Assembly: GCA_031290095.1 (NCBI GenBank)
Contig: JAITOF010000018.1
Coordinates: forward strand, 1-43,595
DNA from: Candidatus Methanoplasma porotermitis
GTDB taxonomy: Archaea > Thermoplasmatota > Thermoplasmata > Methanomassiliicoccales > Methanomethylophilaceae
Direction: 5' to 3'
Length of the DNA: 43,595 bases
Each line of letters begins with the position of its first letter. Position 1 is the first letter of the stretch. Shown here one piece after another: positions 17,457 through 27,778 of the stretch. Made by a program: the position numbers and the translations under genes. The notes beneath the pieces were generated by a model, which was not told where the DNA came from, did no database searches, and worked only from the letters and a program-made list of their open reading frames with translations.

Positions 17457-17529
17457 TGCAACCGCCGGGATTCGAACCCGGGTAGCAAGCTTGGAAGGCT
17501 TGAATCCTGACCAGCTAGATTACAGTTGC
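17457..17529 (-). tRNA. tRNA-Gly (TCC)
   Basis: A 73-base cloverleaf reads on the minus strand: acceptor GCAACTG/CGGTTGC, discriminator A, anticodon stem CAAGC/GCTTG with loop CTTCCAA (anticodon TCC), and T arm CCGGG-TTCGAAT-CCCGG. No intron is seen and CCA is not encoded. Confidence 0.95.
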
Positions 17530-17696
17530 ATTTGTCGCTCCCTAATTTCTAAATGATATATAACACTGATGTGTTCGCATTCAGGCGTTCTGTCGTCCCT
17601 TCGGATGGACGGGGCGATTGGATGCCTGCATGGAGCGCCCCTTAGCTCGTGCTGAAAGGCGCCTGCACAAAAACGACCCCGGATGATAGAAGTGAG

Positions 17697-17769
17697 TGGA
17701 CTGGGCGAGATTTGAACTCGCGACTTCTTGCTTGCAAAGCAAGCGATCTTCCAGCTGATCTACCAGCCC
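17697..17769 (-). tRNA. tRNA-Ala (TGC)
   Basis: A 73-base cloverleaf reads on the minus strand with acceptor GGGCTGG/CCAGTCC, which contains the G3-U70 alanine identity pair. The anticodon stem is CTTGC/GCAAG with loop TTTGCAA (anticodon TGC), and the T arm is GCGAG-TTCAAAT-CTCGC. CCA is not encoded. It is not inside an rRNA spacer, its frequent place in other archaea. Confidence 0.95.
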
Positions 17770-17869
17770 GTGGGTCTCACGAACGGAGAACCATTATTAA
17801 AGCCTATCTTACATCGAAGATTCCGATAATATAATACCGAGGTCTTTGATACCTTTTTGAGGTAAGCTC

Positions 17870-18439
17870 ATGAGTCTCGTATCAAAGAACAGGAACAACA
17901 AGGTCATGCTTTTCATCGACCTCAGAAACGTCGTCAAAAGCGTTGAAACGGTTGAATCAGTGTATTTTAAATTGGATTTCTATACTTTGGCAAGGCAGCT
18001 CACAGGCCAACGCGAGCTGGTGGCCGCTTATGTTTTCGACACCCGCAAACCATATGGAGACGACGACCCGTCGAAGAAATTTCATGACAAGTTGCGCTAC
18101 AACGGCTTCCGCGTCATTGCCCGGGAGTCTTACGACCCTAACCGCAAGGAGCAAAAGGAAGTGGACGTGGCGATGGCATGCGAGCTTGTAGTCCATGCGC
18201 TCAGGGACCATTACGACGTCGCCATCGTCGTCAGCGGCGACCGCGACTTCATACCTGCTATACAGCATGTCCAAGCGGCCGGCAAACGAGTCGAGGTGGC
18301 GGCGTTCAGCAACTCCATCGGAGGAGAGCTGATCCGCACGGCCGACGAGTTCCATGAGCTTGGACACATGCCCCTTCTGTCCATGAACAACCTGAGCGAG
18401 GCCTCTTTCGACATGCCTGCGGATGCCGAGGGGGCCTGA
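17870..18439 (+). CDS. NYN-domain protein (LabA-like, PIN-type nuclease fold)
   Basis: This 189-residue protein belongs to the NYN/LabA-like family, which shares the PIN nuclease fold and often acts on RNA. Conserved acidic positions are visible: FIDLRN near the start, KEVDVAMACEL in the middle and VVSGDRDFIP before the C-terminal VQAAGKRVEVAAFS. A TATA-like GATAATATAAT lies about 40 bases before the ATG and a GAGGT site about 10 bases before it. It is followed after two bases by a coiled-coil protein, probably as an operon. Its place between tRNA genes suggests but does not show a role in RNA metabolism. Confidence 0.85.
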   Translation: MSLVSKNRNNKVMLFIDLRNVVKSVETVESVYFKLDFYTLARQLTGQRELVAAYVFDTRKPYGDDDPSKKFHDKLRYNGFRVIARESYDPNRKEQKEVDVAMACELVVHALRDHYDVAIVVSGDRDFIPAIQHVQAAGKRVEVAAFSNSIGGELIRTADEFHELGHMPLLSMNNLSEASFDMPADAEGA

Positions 18440-18441
18440 AG

Positions 18442-19305
18442 ATGGCAGGCAAAGTGGATTTCAGAGATTTCATAGCTCAACTGAACAATCAGTTCGGGAC
18501 TACCGAAGGCGACTGGAACCAGCTGGCCAAAACAGCGATAGTCACATTCGAATATGACGACAAAAGGGACAACATATCCGGTAAATACAAGGGAGTCCCG
18601 GTGTTCCGCCACCGCGAGTACGAGAACACGATTCTCGCAGGGGAGACATGGATATGCAAACTCGACGGCAGTCATGACAACTATCACTTCGCCACCCCTG
18701 TTCAGAAGGTGGACGCGTCGTTCCTGTTCGAACTCAAAAAGGACCAGATTGACGAGATAGCCGAGACGGTATGGAAAAATCACGAGGGTGCGATCCGCCC
18801 CTCGCTTGAGGAGAGGTATCACGATATGATGATAGAGAACGTCTCCAAAGCGGTAGAGGACGCCAAATCAGGATTCAAAGCTGAGGTGGACGACCTCAAT
18901 GCCAAGATACGCACCTTGGAGCAACGTGACGCGGAGAGCAAGCAGATAATCGCCTCTCTCGAAGAGAAGGCGAAGGCCGTGCCCGTCTATCCTGTTAAGA
19001 TTACGCCAGGAGGGATGCCTCAGATGCTCCCTTCCGTTCAGACTTTGGCCCCCGTGTCGTCGGTGAGGCGCACAAGCCCCGACGCGATGCAGTCGGAGTT
19101 CTTCACCCAGTCGCGGTACTTCATACACGTGAGCGCCGACCACCGCATAATAGTGATACGCCCGCATGCCGAAGGGAACGTGGTGTGCATGGACAACACG
19201 ATCACGCTGGAAGGCCTGAGCATAATATCGTCGTTCAACGAGCCGTACGACATGGTGTCCGAGTACAGCTCCGAGTACGGAGGCCTGCTCGTCCATCTGA
19301 AATGA
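18442..19305 (+). CDS. Unrecognised coiled-coil protein paired with the NYN gene
   Basis: I do not recognise this 287-residue protein. The N-terminal part (residues 1-110) is a compact domain with FEYDDKRDNISGKYKGVPVFRHREYENT. A coiled coil of about 50 residues follows (VSKAVEDAKSGFKAEVDDLNAKIRTLEQ to SLEEKAKA), then a Pro-rich linker and a C-terminal domain (FFTQSRYFIHVSADHRIIVIRP to the end). There are no membrane segments. The two-base gap from the NYN gene implies co-transcription and probably a joint function, with the coiled coil as a possible oligomerisation or partner-binding element. Confidence 0.6.
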   Translation: MAGKVDFRDFIAQLNNQFGTTEGDWNQLAKTAIVTFEYDDKRDNISGKYKGVPVFRHREYENTILAGETWICKLDGSHDNYHFATPVQKVDASFLFELKKDQIDEIAETVWKNHEGAIRPSLEERYHDMMIENVSKAVEDAKSGFKAEVDDLNAKIRTLEQRDAESKQIIASLEEKAKAVPVYPVKITPGGMPQMLPSVQTLAPVSSVRRTSPDAMQSEFFTQSRYFIHVSADHRIIVIRPHAEGNVVCMDNTITLEGLSIISSFNEPYDMVSEYSSEYGGLLVHLK

Positions 19306-19326
19306 AGCCGACCGGGAGACGGCACG

Positions 19327-19968
19327 TCATCCGTGCGGCCCCAACAGCCTCGCGTCCGCGAATCCGCCCTCGATGGAGAATATGGCGCAGTAGCCGTCCT
19401 TCGCCGGTCCGGGGTTGAGGTACAGCACGCCGTCTTTCCTCACCGCTCCGCGATCCTCATGGATATGACCGGAGAGCGCGGCCATCGGCTTGAACTCGTC
19501 TATTATCCTTTTAATCGCGGGGCTGCCGACGCTCGCCCCGTTAGGGATGTGGTCCAACGTCCCGAACGAGGGCGCATGCGTCACCAGGACCATGCCGGCC
19601 TTGGATATGGGTTTCAACGCGTTATAGATGTCGTCCTCGCTTAATTCGAAGGGAGTGTCGAATATCGTGATGTTCGAACCTCCCAAAAAGGCAAAGTCGC
19701 AGCCTCCGATGTTGTCCGCCTTCCCGTGGACGCTCTTAGCCGCCGCCGATATCTTATCCGGAAGGTCCAAAGGGTCGCAGTTGCCTGGTATGGCATATAC
19801 GTCGCCGTTTATCGAGCGGATTATGTCAGCAGCCTCCTCTCCTGTTCCGAACTCAGTTATGTCTCCGAGGAAAAGGACATGGTCGGGCTTCTCTTCAGAA
19901 ATCACGTCATTTATCCACTTCAGGGCGGAGACCTTCTGGTGGAGGTCGGAGATCACGAGGAACTTCAT
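19327..19968 (-). CDS. YfcE/MJ0936-type metallophosphoesterase
   Basis: This is a calcineurin-like phosphoesterase of about 213 residues with the full metal-site set: SDLHQ at the N-terminus, GDITE, GNCD, THAP and GHIHED. Small archaeal proteins of this type are phosphodiesterases of uncertain natural substrate. The ORF track opens at 20319, but that extension reads through the tRNA-Ser gene; the true start MKFLVISDLHQ is at 19968. It is transcribed toward the NYN pair. Confidence 0.88.
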   Translation of the reverse strand: MKFLVISDLHQKVSALKWINDVISEEKPDHVLFLGDITEFGTGEEAADIIRSINGDVYAIPGNCDPLDLPDKISAAAKSVHGKADNIGGCDFAFLGGSNITIFDTPFELSEDDIYNALKPISKAGMVLVTHAPSFGTLDHIPNGASVGSPAIKRIIDEFKPMAALSGHIHEDRGAVRKDGVLYLNPGPAKDGYCAIFSIEGGFADARLLGPHG

Positions 19969-20119
19969 GACTCTTAATCGGCAAGACGGATTATTATTGT
20001 TATGCATCGGCATGAACGGCTCGACAGCTCCCGTTGCGCCTCGGAGGGAGAGACGGAAAAGCGGAAGGAGGCGGCGATACGAATCTCGAAAAACAGACTG
20101 CTGGACGGGATAAAGGTGG

Positions 20120-20203
20120 CGTGGAGGGAGGGATTCGAACCCCCGGGTCATTGCTGACATTGGATTAGCAATCCAACGCCTTGCCAGGCTGGGCCACCCC
20201 CAC
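20120..20203 (-). tRNA. tRNA-Ser (GCT)
   Basis: An 84-base tRNA reads on the minus strand with acceptor GTGGGGG/CCTCCAC, discriminator G, and the long variable arm of serine tRNAs. The anticodon stem is TTGGA/TCCAA with loop TTGCTAA (anticodon GCT). CCA is not encoded. Confidence 0.95.
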
Positions 20204-20386
20204 ACGCTGTCCAACCTTAACATAATAATCATTTTAAAGGTTTGGACGAGGAGAGGCCCTTGTCGGTGGAAGACGGCGGGACGGCACATGCAGGAACAGC
20301 GCTGCGAAAGTTCGATCACTCTACACTCGGCGCCTCTTCTGCGGAGCCTTTGGCGTGGGCGCGTGCCTCTTGCAGGCTGAACATCG

Positions 20387-21037
20387 TTATGCTATGTAGG
20401 GCGTCAGCCTTCCGAACGTCTGCATATTCACAAGGTCGTTCATCACGATATTGGAATAAATGTCCCTGATCCGAGCGTATGAACCTTCGTCGCTAGTCTC
20501 GTTCGCCCGGACTTTAGGAAATCCGCCAAAGCGAAGGAACCGGTCGAACACGTCGTCAGCATCGATGTCAGGCGTTCTGACGCGCCCGAAAGTCGATGCG
20601 CTTGCCGAACGACAGCGGCTGAACCCGCATCGAGACATAATGGCTAGTCATGCACGCGTTGCACCACCGAAGACAGAAGGGAAGAGTTCGAGCCCGTCAG
20701 AGACATGTCGCAGCATCACTCGGCTACAAGAGAGCGTATGGCGTCTCCCATCCGTCGACCTCCAGCATATCGTCCACGAACACGCAATTCTTCACGCCCG
20801 GCAGAATCCGCTCCTCGACGTGGGTGTAGGGGCCGATATCGTTATTCATGTATGGGGACGGCAGCGGCTACATGTTAACATAGACGATGTGCATCACAGA
20901 TTCGCCTTGCAAATCTCGTCCGCGTTTAGCTGCATCAGCGTGCTCTTGCCCCCACGTCTGATGTCGATGAGGACTTTCGCATCCTCGTCGTCTATGGACT
21001 CCCTGACCTTTTCGAGATACCTTTCGCGAGGCGTCAT
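20387..21037 (-). pseudogene. Decayed AAA_14/DUF4143-type ATPase
   Basis: Pieces of one ATPase can be read on the minus strand in different frames with stops between them. They are an N-terminus MTPRERYLEKVRESIDDED with a Walker A-like IDIRRGGKSTLMQL (about 20920-21037), a Walker B region CVFVDDMLEVDGWE, a segment SHYVSMRVQPLSFG, and a late stretch DVFDRFLRFGGFPKV with IRDIYSNIVMNDLVNM (20387-20560). The order matches archaeal AAA_14 ATPases with a DUF4143 tail, a family intact at 39224-40555. Several frameshifts and a missing C-terminus show that it is dead. Confidence 0.8.
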
Positions 21038-21584
21038 ATTGAAAAATATTCATGTATCATGCCACGCTCGTGCGGCATCTGCGGACGGGCCGTCATCCCG
21101 ATCCTCGTCACACTGCTGTAGAAAGGAGAGCATGCGGGTTCCGATAACGGCGGATCGTGCGAAAAAATCCAAAATCACATGAATAAAACGGGATATTCGC
21201 GCATTCAGGGTTTTCAACATCGGAACCGTTATATACAGAACCCACATCAAGGGGAATACGAGGTTCAACCACTCCGCTCTGGCAACAGGGCGATTTTGAC
21301 ACTGTACCTGTCGCCTGGGAGAAAAAAATCTTCTGGGTGAAAAGGCTTAAATATTCCCCCGAAATACAGGGAATACCGGGTCCGTCAAAGGACCCAAAGA
21401 CATGGAGAATCAAGATCTCCGCCGGTATCCGGCGTGCCCTCTTGAATTCTGACGTTCGATGCTACGAATGTTCCGTTAGACGGACATTCGATTGAGTGAG
21501 CCGTCCGACGGAACAGCGGTGAAATATGGTAAACTGCCAGTTTCTTAGAAAATCATCCAAAGACGTGATAAAGTCAAGGATTTG
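21038..21584 (+). promoter_or_regulatory. 16S rRNA promoter and leader region
   Basis: There is no protein gene here that I can support. Two TATA-like elements stand upstream of the 16S gene: CGTTATATAC near 21229 and GGCTTAAATATTCC near 21343. The latter would give a leader of about 210 bases. Around 21464-21515, GTTCCGTTAGACGG and CCGTCCGACGGAAC can pair and may be part of a processing structure. The minus-strand ORF 21108-21413 overlaps this region and looks incidental. Confidence 0.5.
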
Positions 21585-23055
<1,471 letters not shown>

Positions 23056-23058
23056 CGC

Positions 23059-23082
23059 AGGGTGGGGCTCACGCCCCACCCT
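23059..23082 (+). terminator. Hairpin directly after 16S rRNA
   Basis: AGGGTGGGGC-TCAC-GCCCCACCCT is a perfect 10-bp stem with a four-base loop, starting about four bases after the mature 16S 3' end. CAAAAACACG follows rather than a clean T-run, so it could be a terminator or a 3' processing or stability element. Confidence 0.55.
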
Positions 23083-23260
23083 CAAAAACACGCGTAACTT
23101 ATTGCAAGGAAATTCCTAGTGGATTTCCCGCAATTCCTTTGGCAGCTTACCATACACTAAACGTAGCATCGAACGTCCATTGTCATCATTTTTCATTCCT
23201 TCATCCGACGGCGGAGACGCTTTTTCGGTCGCCTCGCGAAGGTTGCACTCGAATGCGGAC

Positions 23261-24661
23261 ATGGTCCGCCCACGGATTCGAAATGCAGCCTGCACAAGTT
23301 ATATCACCGCAGAGCGCATCCCCGTCAGCGAAGGTGAGTCCTTGGCCTATGAAGACGAAAGCGAAGAATGGAAAGAGTCCTTGGGAGAAAAAGGATGGCG
23401 GACCATTGCGGCATTCGCAAATTCTGACGGCGGGAGGCTCATAATTGGAAAATCTGACGACGGCGCGGTTTTGGGCGTGAGCAATCCTGAAAAGCTCATG
23501 GAGGACATCCCGAACCGGTCCAAGAGCATGCTGGGGTTCCTTCCCCGCGTCAGAAGAGTCCCTGGCGACGACGGCAGGGAATGCATCGAGGTCGTGGTTG
23601 CCCCGCAACCGTTCCCCGTGCTCTATAACGGCAAGTTCTATGTCCGTTCTGGAAGCACTACGCAGGAACTCACCGGGCCCGACCTCACAAAGCTCCTCCT
23701 GAAAAGAGAAAGCAAAACATGGACCGACCTCCCCGCAGAGAACGTCATGGCGAATGACCTTTCAGCTGAGGCGATACGCCTGTTTGTGAGCCAGGGAAAG
23801 GAAAAAGGACGCATGTCGAGATATGCCTCCGCCGACGACGTCAAAGCGCTTCTGGACAATTACGATCTGATAGACAGCGGAGGGCTCCGCATAGCTGGGG
23901 CGTTGCTGTTCCACCCTAGGCCGAATCGCGTGGTTTTGGGCGCGTACATAGAAATCGGCGTCTTCGACGGCGACGGGAGGTTGTTGAGGAGCGACATCGT
24001 CGACGGGCCAGTACTTATGCAAGCCGAGGACGCGATCGACATACTTTACGGCAAACACATCCGAGGCACATACAAACTGAACGGAATCGTGCGCGAAACC
24101 GATTATGAGTACCCTCGCTCCGCGCTCCGCGAGTCCCTCATGAACGCAGTGGTGCACAAAGATTATTCGCGTTTCAACACGACCACAGTCAGCGTCTTCC
24201 CCGACAGGATCGAAGTGTTCAACTGCGGAGGCCTGCCCGACGGATGGACCATTGCGGATTTGAAATCCAAGCACCGCTCTTCGCCCAGAAACCAGAGGAT
24301 GGCCAGAGTGTTCTTCGATATGGGGCTCATTGAAAAATGGGGCACCGGGATCAGGAACATGGCGACTGCATGCAGGGAGGCGGGTTTGGCAGATCCGGAA
24401 TTCTCGGTGGACCGCGACGGCGTCACCGTCACGTTCCATCCTGTTGCAAGCGGAAGAAACGTCGCAGACCGCCTCAGTGCCAACGAGCAGAGGCTGCTGG
24501 AGGCCATACGCGCTTCCGAGGGGTCGACCACAAAAGACCTGATATCGTCTGCGGGCCTCAGCGAAGGTCAGACCAAATATGCTTTGGCAGCTCTGGCAGA
24601 GAAGAGGCTCATAGAAAAAGAGGGCACCCGCCGGGGCGTGTGGAAGGCCAGATCCAATTGA
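23261..24661 (+). CDS. Schlafen AlbA_2 domain ATP-binding protein with C-terminal winged helix
   Basis: This is a putative regulator of the AlbA_2/divergent AAA_4 family. Near the N-terminus it has the AlbA_2 pattern (ESEEWKESL, then TIAAFANSDGGRLIIGKSDDG and KFYVRSGSTTQEL). In the middle is a GHKL-like C-terminal ATPase segment (YPRSALRESLMNAVVHKDYS, DRIEVFNCGGLPDG, MARVFFDMGLIEKWGTGI). A winged-helix end (LLEAIRASEGSTTKDLISSAGLSEGQTKYAL) closes it. Members are often linked to mobile or defence loci, but the function is unknown. The ORF opens at 23180; I prefer the ATG at 23261, though the start is uncertain. Confidence 0.8.
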   Translation: MVRPRIRNAACTSYITAERIPVSEGESLAYEDESEEWKESLGEKGWRTIAAFANSDGGRLIIGKSDDGAVLGVSNPEKLMEDIPNRSKSMLGFLPRVRRVPGDDGRECIEVVVAPQPFPVLYNGKFYVRSGSTTQELTGPDLTKLLLKRESKTWTDLPAENVMANDLSAEAIRLFVSQGKEKGRMSRYASADDVKALLDNYDLIDSGGLRIAGALLFHPRPNRVVLGAYIEIGVFDGDGRLLRSDIVDGPVLMQAEDAIDILYGKHIRGTYKLNGIVRETDYEYPRSALRESLMNAVVHKDYSRFNTTTVSVFPDRIEVFNCGGLPDGWTIADLKSKHRSSPRNQRMARVFFDMGLIEKWGTGIRNMATACREAGLADPEFSVDRDGVTVTFHPVASGRNVADRLSANEQRLLEAIRASEGSTTKDLISSAGLSEGQTKYALAALAEKRLIEKEGTRRGVWKARSN

Positions 24662-24929
24662 TTGCGAATTTATCCGAACGACACATGTACGGATGATTTC
24701 ATCCGAATCTTCATCCGAACATCGCCTCACAATGCCGTCATAGTTTCTCAGCCAGCTCTCTGCGAGCATGAATTCTGGCTTAGGGCTACGGTTTTATGAG
24801 CCTTCCCTGTAAAACCTTCAAGCATAGTTCAAGCGCTCAGGACGGGCATCGCATCGTTGCGGTTGCGCCGGATTGCGAGGTCGGGCTGTCGTCGTTTAGT
24901 AGCGACAGATCGGTCATCAACGGTTGGAG
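24662..24929. repeat. Intergenic region with repeated ATCCGAA
   Basis: ATCCGAA occurs three times within about 50 bases after the AlbA_2 gene (near 24670, 24700 and 24711). I see no gene. The repeats could be an operator array or the debris of a lost gene. Confidence 0.35.
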
Positions 24930-25729
24930 ATGATCGCCTCAGTCGCGATTTTCAGATTGTGCAGCATCCCCCCCTGTATGGTTCAATTGGTCGCACGACA
25001 CTCTGCTTTTGGATAAGACAAGAACGCTCGCCGAACATATGTGTTATGCTGACAGGGTAATTCAGAGGAAGGCTTGCCGATGTCGGTCCTGGAAAATAAA
25101 ATCGAACTCAAAAACTACAAGCGTCAGTCGACTTCCGAAAAAGCGACGAACTATGAACGCCTGCTTCCTGCCGTTCAACAACGGTTGGCACAGGGGGCCT
25201 TAAAGAGTCCATATGCTTTTGATTTTATCAAAAAACGCGAGGATGTCATTTAGCGCGAGATCGAAAACGAACTTGTGGCGAACATCGCCAAAACCCTGCT
25301 CTAGCTTGGCATGGGATTTGCTTTTATCGGCAACCAGTATCATCTGGCCGTCAGCAACGAGGACCACTACATCGACCTTTTGTTTTACAACACGAAATTG
25401 CGTCGCCATGTCGTGATAGGGCCGAAATCCAGGAAGTTCAGGCAGAGTACGCAGGAAAACTGAATTTCTACCTTCGGTGGTGGACGATGTTCTCAAACAC
25501 GGGACTGACAATCCGTCCATTGGCATCCTGCTTTGCAAGAGAAGGACAAGCTGACCGCCAAATACGCCTTGAAGGACATAAACAAGCCCATCGGCGTTAG
25601 CGAATACAAGCGTCTGATTTCGTGCCAACAGAGCTGGCCGACACATTGCCCCTGCCGAGGGCGTTGAGAATAGCATCAAGGCCGATAAGAAATCTAGGAA
25701 TAAGCCGCAGGGGATGGAAGGAGGGATAG
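24930..25729 (+). pseudogene. Decayed DUF1016/YhcG-type PDDEXK nuclease gene
   Basis: Fragments in shifting plus-strand frames match the C-terminal half of the YhcG/DUF1016 family of predicted PDDEXK nucleases. They are DFQIVQHP, LDKTRTLAEHMCYADRVI, SVLENKIELKNYKRQSTSEKATNYERLLPAVQQRLAQ, then PYAFDFIKKREDVI-stop-REIENELVANIAKTLL, LGMGFAFIGNQYHLAVSNEDHYIDLLFYNTKLR, and KLTAKYALKDINKPIGVSEYK. In-frame stops and frameshifts separate them, and the N-terminal domain is missing. The catalytic region (YIDLLFYN) is still readable, so the decay is recent or slow. Confidence 0.85.
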
Positions 25730-25818
25730 TCCAAGCAATATTCTGGATTCATATAGCGTGGGCGAGCGAGTGGGGATAGACTATTACATATAACGACATA
25801 CGAGACGGCGTGGAGAAC

Positions 25819-25998
25819 ATGGAAAACAGTTCTGCAGGATGGAAGTCGTGTTGTAAGGGCGAACATCCGGAGTCCATCTGTATGCTTGCCGACTCCAAGA
25901 GGGGAGATATCCTGAACATGGGAGTCGACAGTGACGGCGACGCGGCCCTGATTCACGGACTCGAAGACGCGGCGATATGCCTGCATGAAAAGTCATGA
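25819..25998 (+). CDS. Possible small protein upstream of HTH_10 regulator
   Basis: A 59-codon frame follows a TATA-like ATTACATATAAC (about 25782-25793) at a leaderless distance and ends 18 bases before the regulator gene. The protein is acidic, has three cysteines, and has no family I recognise. It may be real and co-transcribed or chance. Confidence 0.3.
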   Translation: MENSSAGWKSCCKGEHPESICMLADSKRGDILNMGVDSDGDAALIHGLEDAAICLHEKS

Positions 25999-26016
25999 CG
26001 GCCTGGCGGTGTTCCG

Positions 26017-26700
26017 ATGCATTTCATCAAACTTGTGATCAACGAGTCCGAGGGGGGAGACTCATGTTTCAATCTGCTTCCCAAACAGATTTGCAAGGAC
26101 GGCTCGGGCGCCAGAGTTGAAGTCCTGCAGTGTACCTGCCTGGCCAACGACGGAGGATGCGCCATGATCCGCATAACCGATCCCAAAGGGGTCCTCTCTG
26201 ACGAGGTCGCAGAATCCTCCACGTATTCGAACAGCAAAGGCGAGTGCGCGATAGACCGCATATCTCCCCATCAGTTGGTTGCAATGGTCATGAACAACAA
26301 CTGCCGAGTGTCGCGGATACTGTCGGAGTCCGGATGTCTGATCACCTCGGCCGTCATGGAGGACGGCGGCAACATATGTTGGACGATGGCAAGCCCTGGC
26401 GCAGCCTACACTCGAAACCTGTTGCATCGGCTGGCAGAGATAGGGATAGCGGTGAAGAGGAAGTCCACGATGAACGCCGACGTATCCACATTGCTCTCGG
26501 ACAAGCAGGAAGAGGCGGTCCTGACGGCTTTTGCAAACGGGTATTACGACATACCGCGAAAGATGAACATGACCGAACTTTCAGAGATAATGGAATGCTC
26601 CAAGTCCACCCTCGACGTCACGCTGAGAAATGCCGAGAGGAAGATAATATGCCGGCATTTCCTTCAAAGCCGAAACAGCATCGCCGACCGAAATAAATAA
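26017..26700 (+). CDS. HTH_10 (bacterio-opsin activator type) transcriptional regulator
   Basis: This is a 227-residue archaeal regulator. The C-terminal bacterio-opsin-activator HTH is clear: LSDKQEEAVLTAFANGYYDIPRKMNMTELSEIMECSKSTLDVTLRNAERKI. The N-terminal roughly 150 residues form a sensor domain with several cysteines (CFNLLPKQICKD, LQCTCLANDGGC) that could bind a metal or ligand. It converges on the methyltransferase-type gene, which makes that cluster a candidate target; this is inferred. Confidence 0.85.
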   Translation: MHFIKLVINESEGGDSCFNLLPKQICKDGSGARVEVLQCTCLANDGGCAMIRITDPKGVLSDEVAESSTYSNSKGECAIDRISPHQLVAMVMNNNCRVSRILSESGCLITSAVMEDGGNICWTMASPGAAYTRNLLHRLAEIGIAVKRKSTMNADVSTLLSDKQEEAVLTAFANGYYDIPRKMNMTELSEIMECSKSTLDVTLRNAERKIICRHFLQSRNSIADRNK

Positions 26701-26702
26701 TC

Positions 26703-26726
26703 CGGCGCCGCCAGCGGACGGCGCCG
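26703..26726. terminator. Hairpin between convergent genes
   Basis: CGGCGCCG-CCAGCGGA-CGGCGCCG forms a perfect 8-bp stem directly after the HTH_10 gene, between it and the convergent methyltransferase gene. It can serve either strand. No long T-run follows. Confidence 0.5.
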
Positions 26727-26748
26727 TTAAACGGTTTGCAGGAGGAAA

Positions 26749-27765
26749 TCAGAAGTTCAAAAAGACGTCCGACATCGCGAGGACGTTGTCGTACTTCGCA
26801 CCCACGGGTATGTCGCATCCTGAACCGAGGAGGTATCCTTTTTTCCCGCCCTTCTCAAGGCGTATGCGGGTCTCCCTCCTTACGTCGTCGGGGGTGCCGC
26901 TGAACAGCGTGCCGGCAGGATCGACGTTCCCGATGATGGCCATGCGGCCCTTCATACTCGACACTGCGTCTCCTACATCGACCTGCTTGTCGACTGAGAA
27001 CGCAACGCAGCCTGTGTCCGCGACAATGTCGAGGCGGTCGCTCGTGTCTCCGCAGATGTGGTTGATGTGCATCTTTCCGCACTTCCTTATCACGGCCCCC
27101 AGATCGCTCATCGGCCCCTTCGAGAACCTTACGTAGTCTGCGGCAGAGATGAGGTCTCCCGATGCCGTAGGGTCGCATATGATGACCGCGTCAATGTCCC
27201 AAGACGCTATCTCCTCGGTGAAGGCTTTCGTGATCTCAAGGCATTTTCCGATGAGCGCCTGGACGAAATCCTCGTCCATGAAACTGTCGACCATCAGGTT
27301 GTCCACGCCTCTGACCTCTCCCGCAAGAGTGAACGGAGACAATATCGAAGCCATGAGGAAATGGTCTTTGCCAAGCCTCTCGGACATATGCCTCGCAGTC
27401 TCCTTCGCGGCCTTGAAGCGATAGAACCCGTCGACGTCCGGAAGCTCCAGCTTGTCCAGGTCTTCCGGCCCGTTTATAATATGCGAAACCGTAGGTATCG
27501 TTCCGTGCTCCGGTATCTTCACCTTGCATCCCAAGGCTTCGGCGGGCAACAGCCAGTCCCACATCACTTCGACGCCGTCGATGTGGCATTCCTCCACTGC
27601 CCTGTATTGCGCCTCGGCGGCGACCTTGGGGTTTTTGATGGAGTCCATAACCGTCACGTTTTCAAGGCCCAGCGCCCAATATCCTTGGAAGGGCGCGCAG
27701 AACGGCACCCGGTCCACCTCCTCCCTCCTTAGAGCTTTCTCCACCAGTTCTTTGGATGTTGTCAT
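26749..27765 (-). CDS. MtaA/MtbA-like methylcobamide:coenzyme M methyltransferase (UroD family)
   Basis: This 338-residue protein of the uroporphyrinogen decarboxylase superfamily is of the methyltransferase branch. It would move a methyl group from a corrinoid protein to coenzyme M or a related thiol. The zinc-site pattern is present: HINHICGD (His-x-Cys) and, about 75 residues on, GSGCDIPVG. True decarboxylases lack this arrangement. No corrinoid protein or substrate-specific methyltransferase is beside it, so the methyl donor is unknown. The next gene upstream is an APC permease on the same strand, only 13 bases away, suggesting an uptake-plus-metabolism unit. Confidence 0.8.
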   Translation of the reverse strand: MTTSKELVEKALRREEVDRVPFCAPFQGYWALGLENVTVMDSIKNPKVAAEAQYRAVEECHIDGVEVMWDWLLPAEALGCKVKIPEHGTIPTVSHIINGPEDLDKLELPDVDGFYRFKAAKETARHMSERLGKDHFLMASILSPFTLAGEVRGVDNLMVDSFMDEDFVQALIGKCLEITKAFTEEIASWDIDAVIICDPTASGDLISAADYVRFSKGPMSDLGAVIRKCGKMHINHICGDTSDRLDIVADTGCVAFSVDKQVDVGDAVSSMKGRMAIIGNVDPAGTLFSGTPDDVRRETRIRLEKGGKKGYLLGSGCDIPVGAKYDNVLAMSDVFLNF

Positions 27766-27778
27766 CTGCTTTCCTCCT

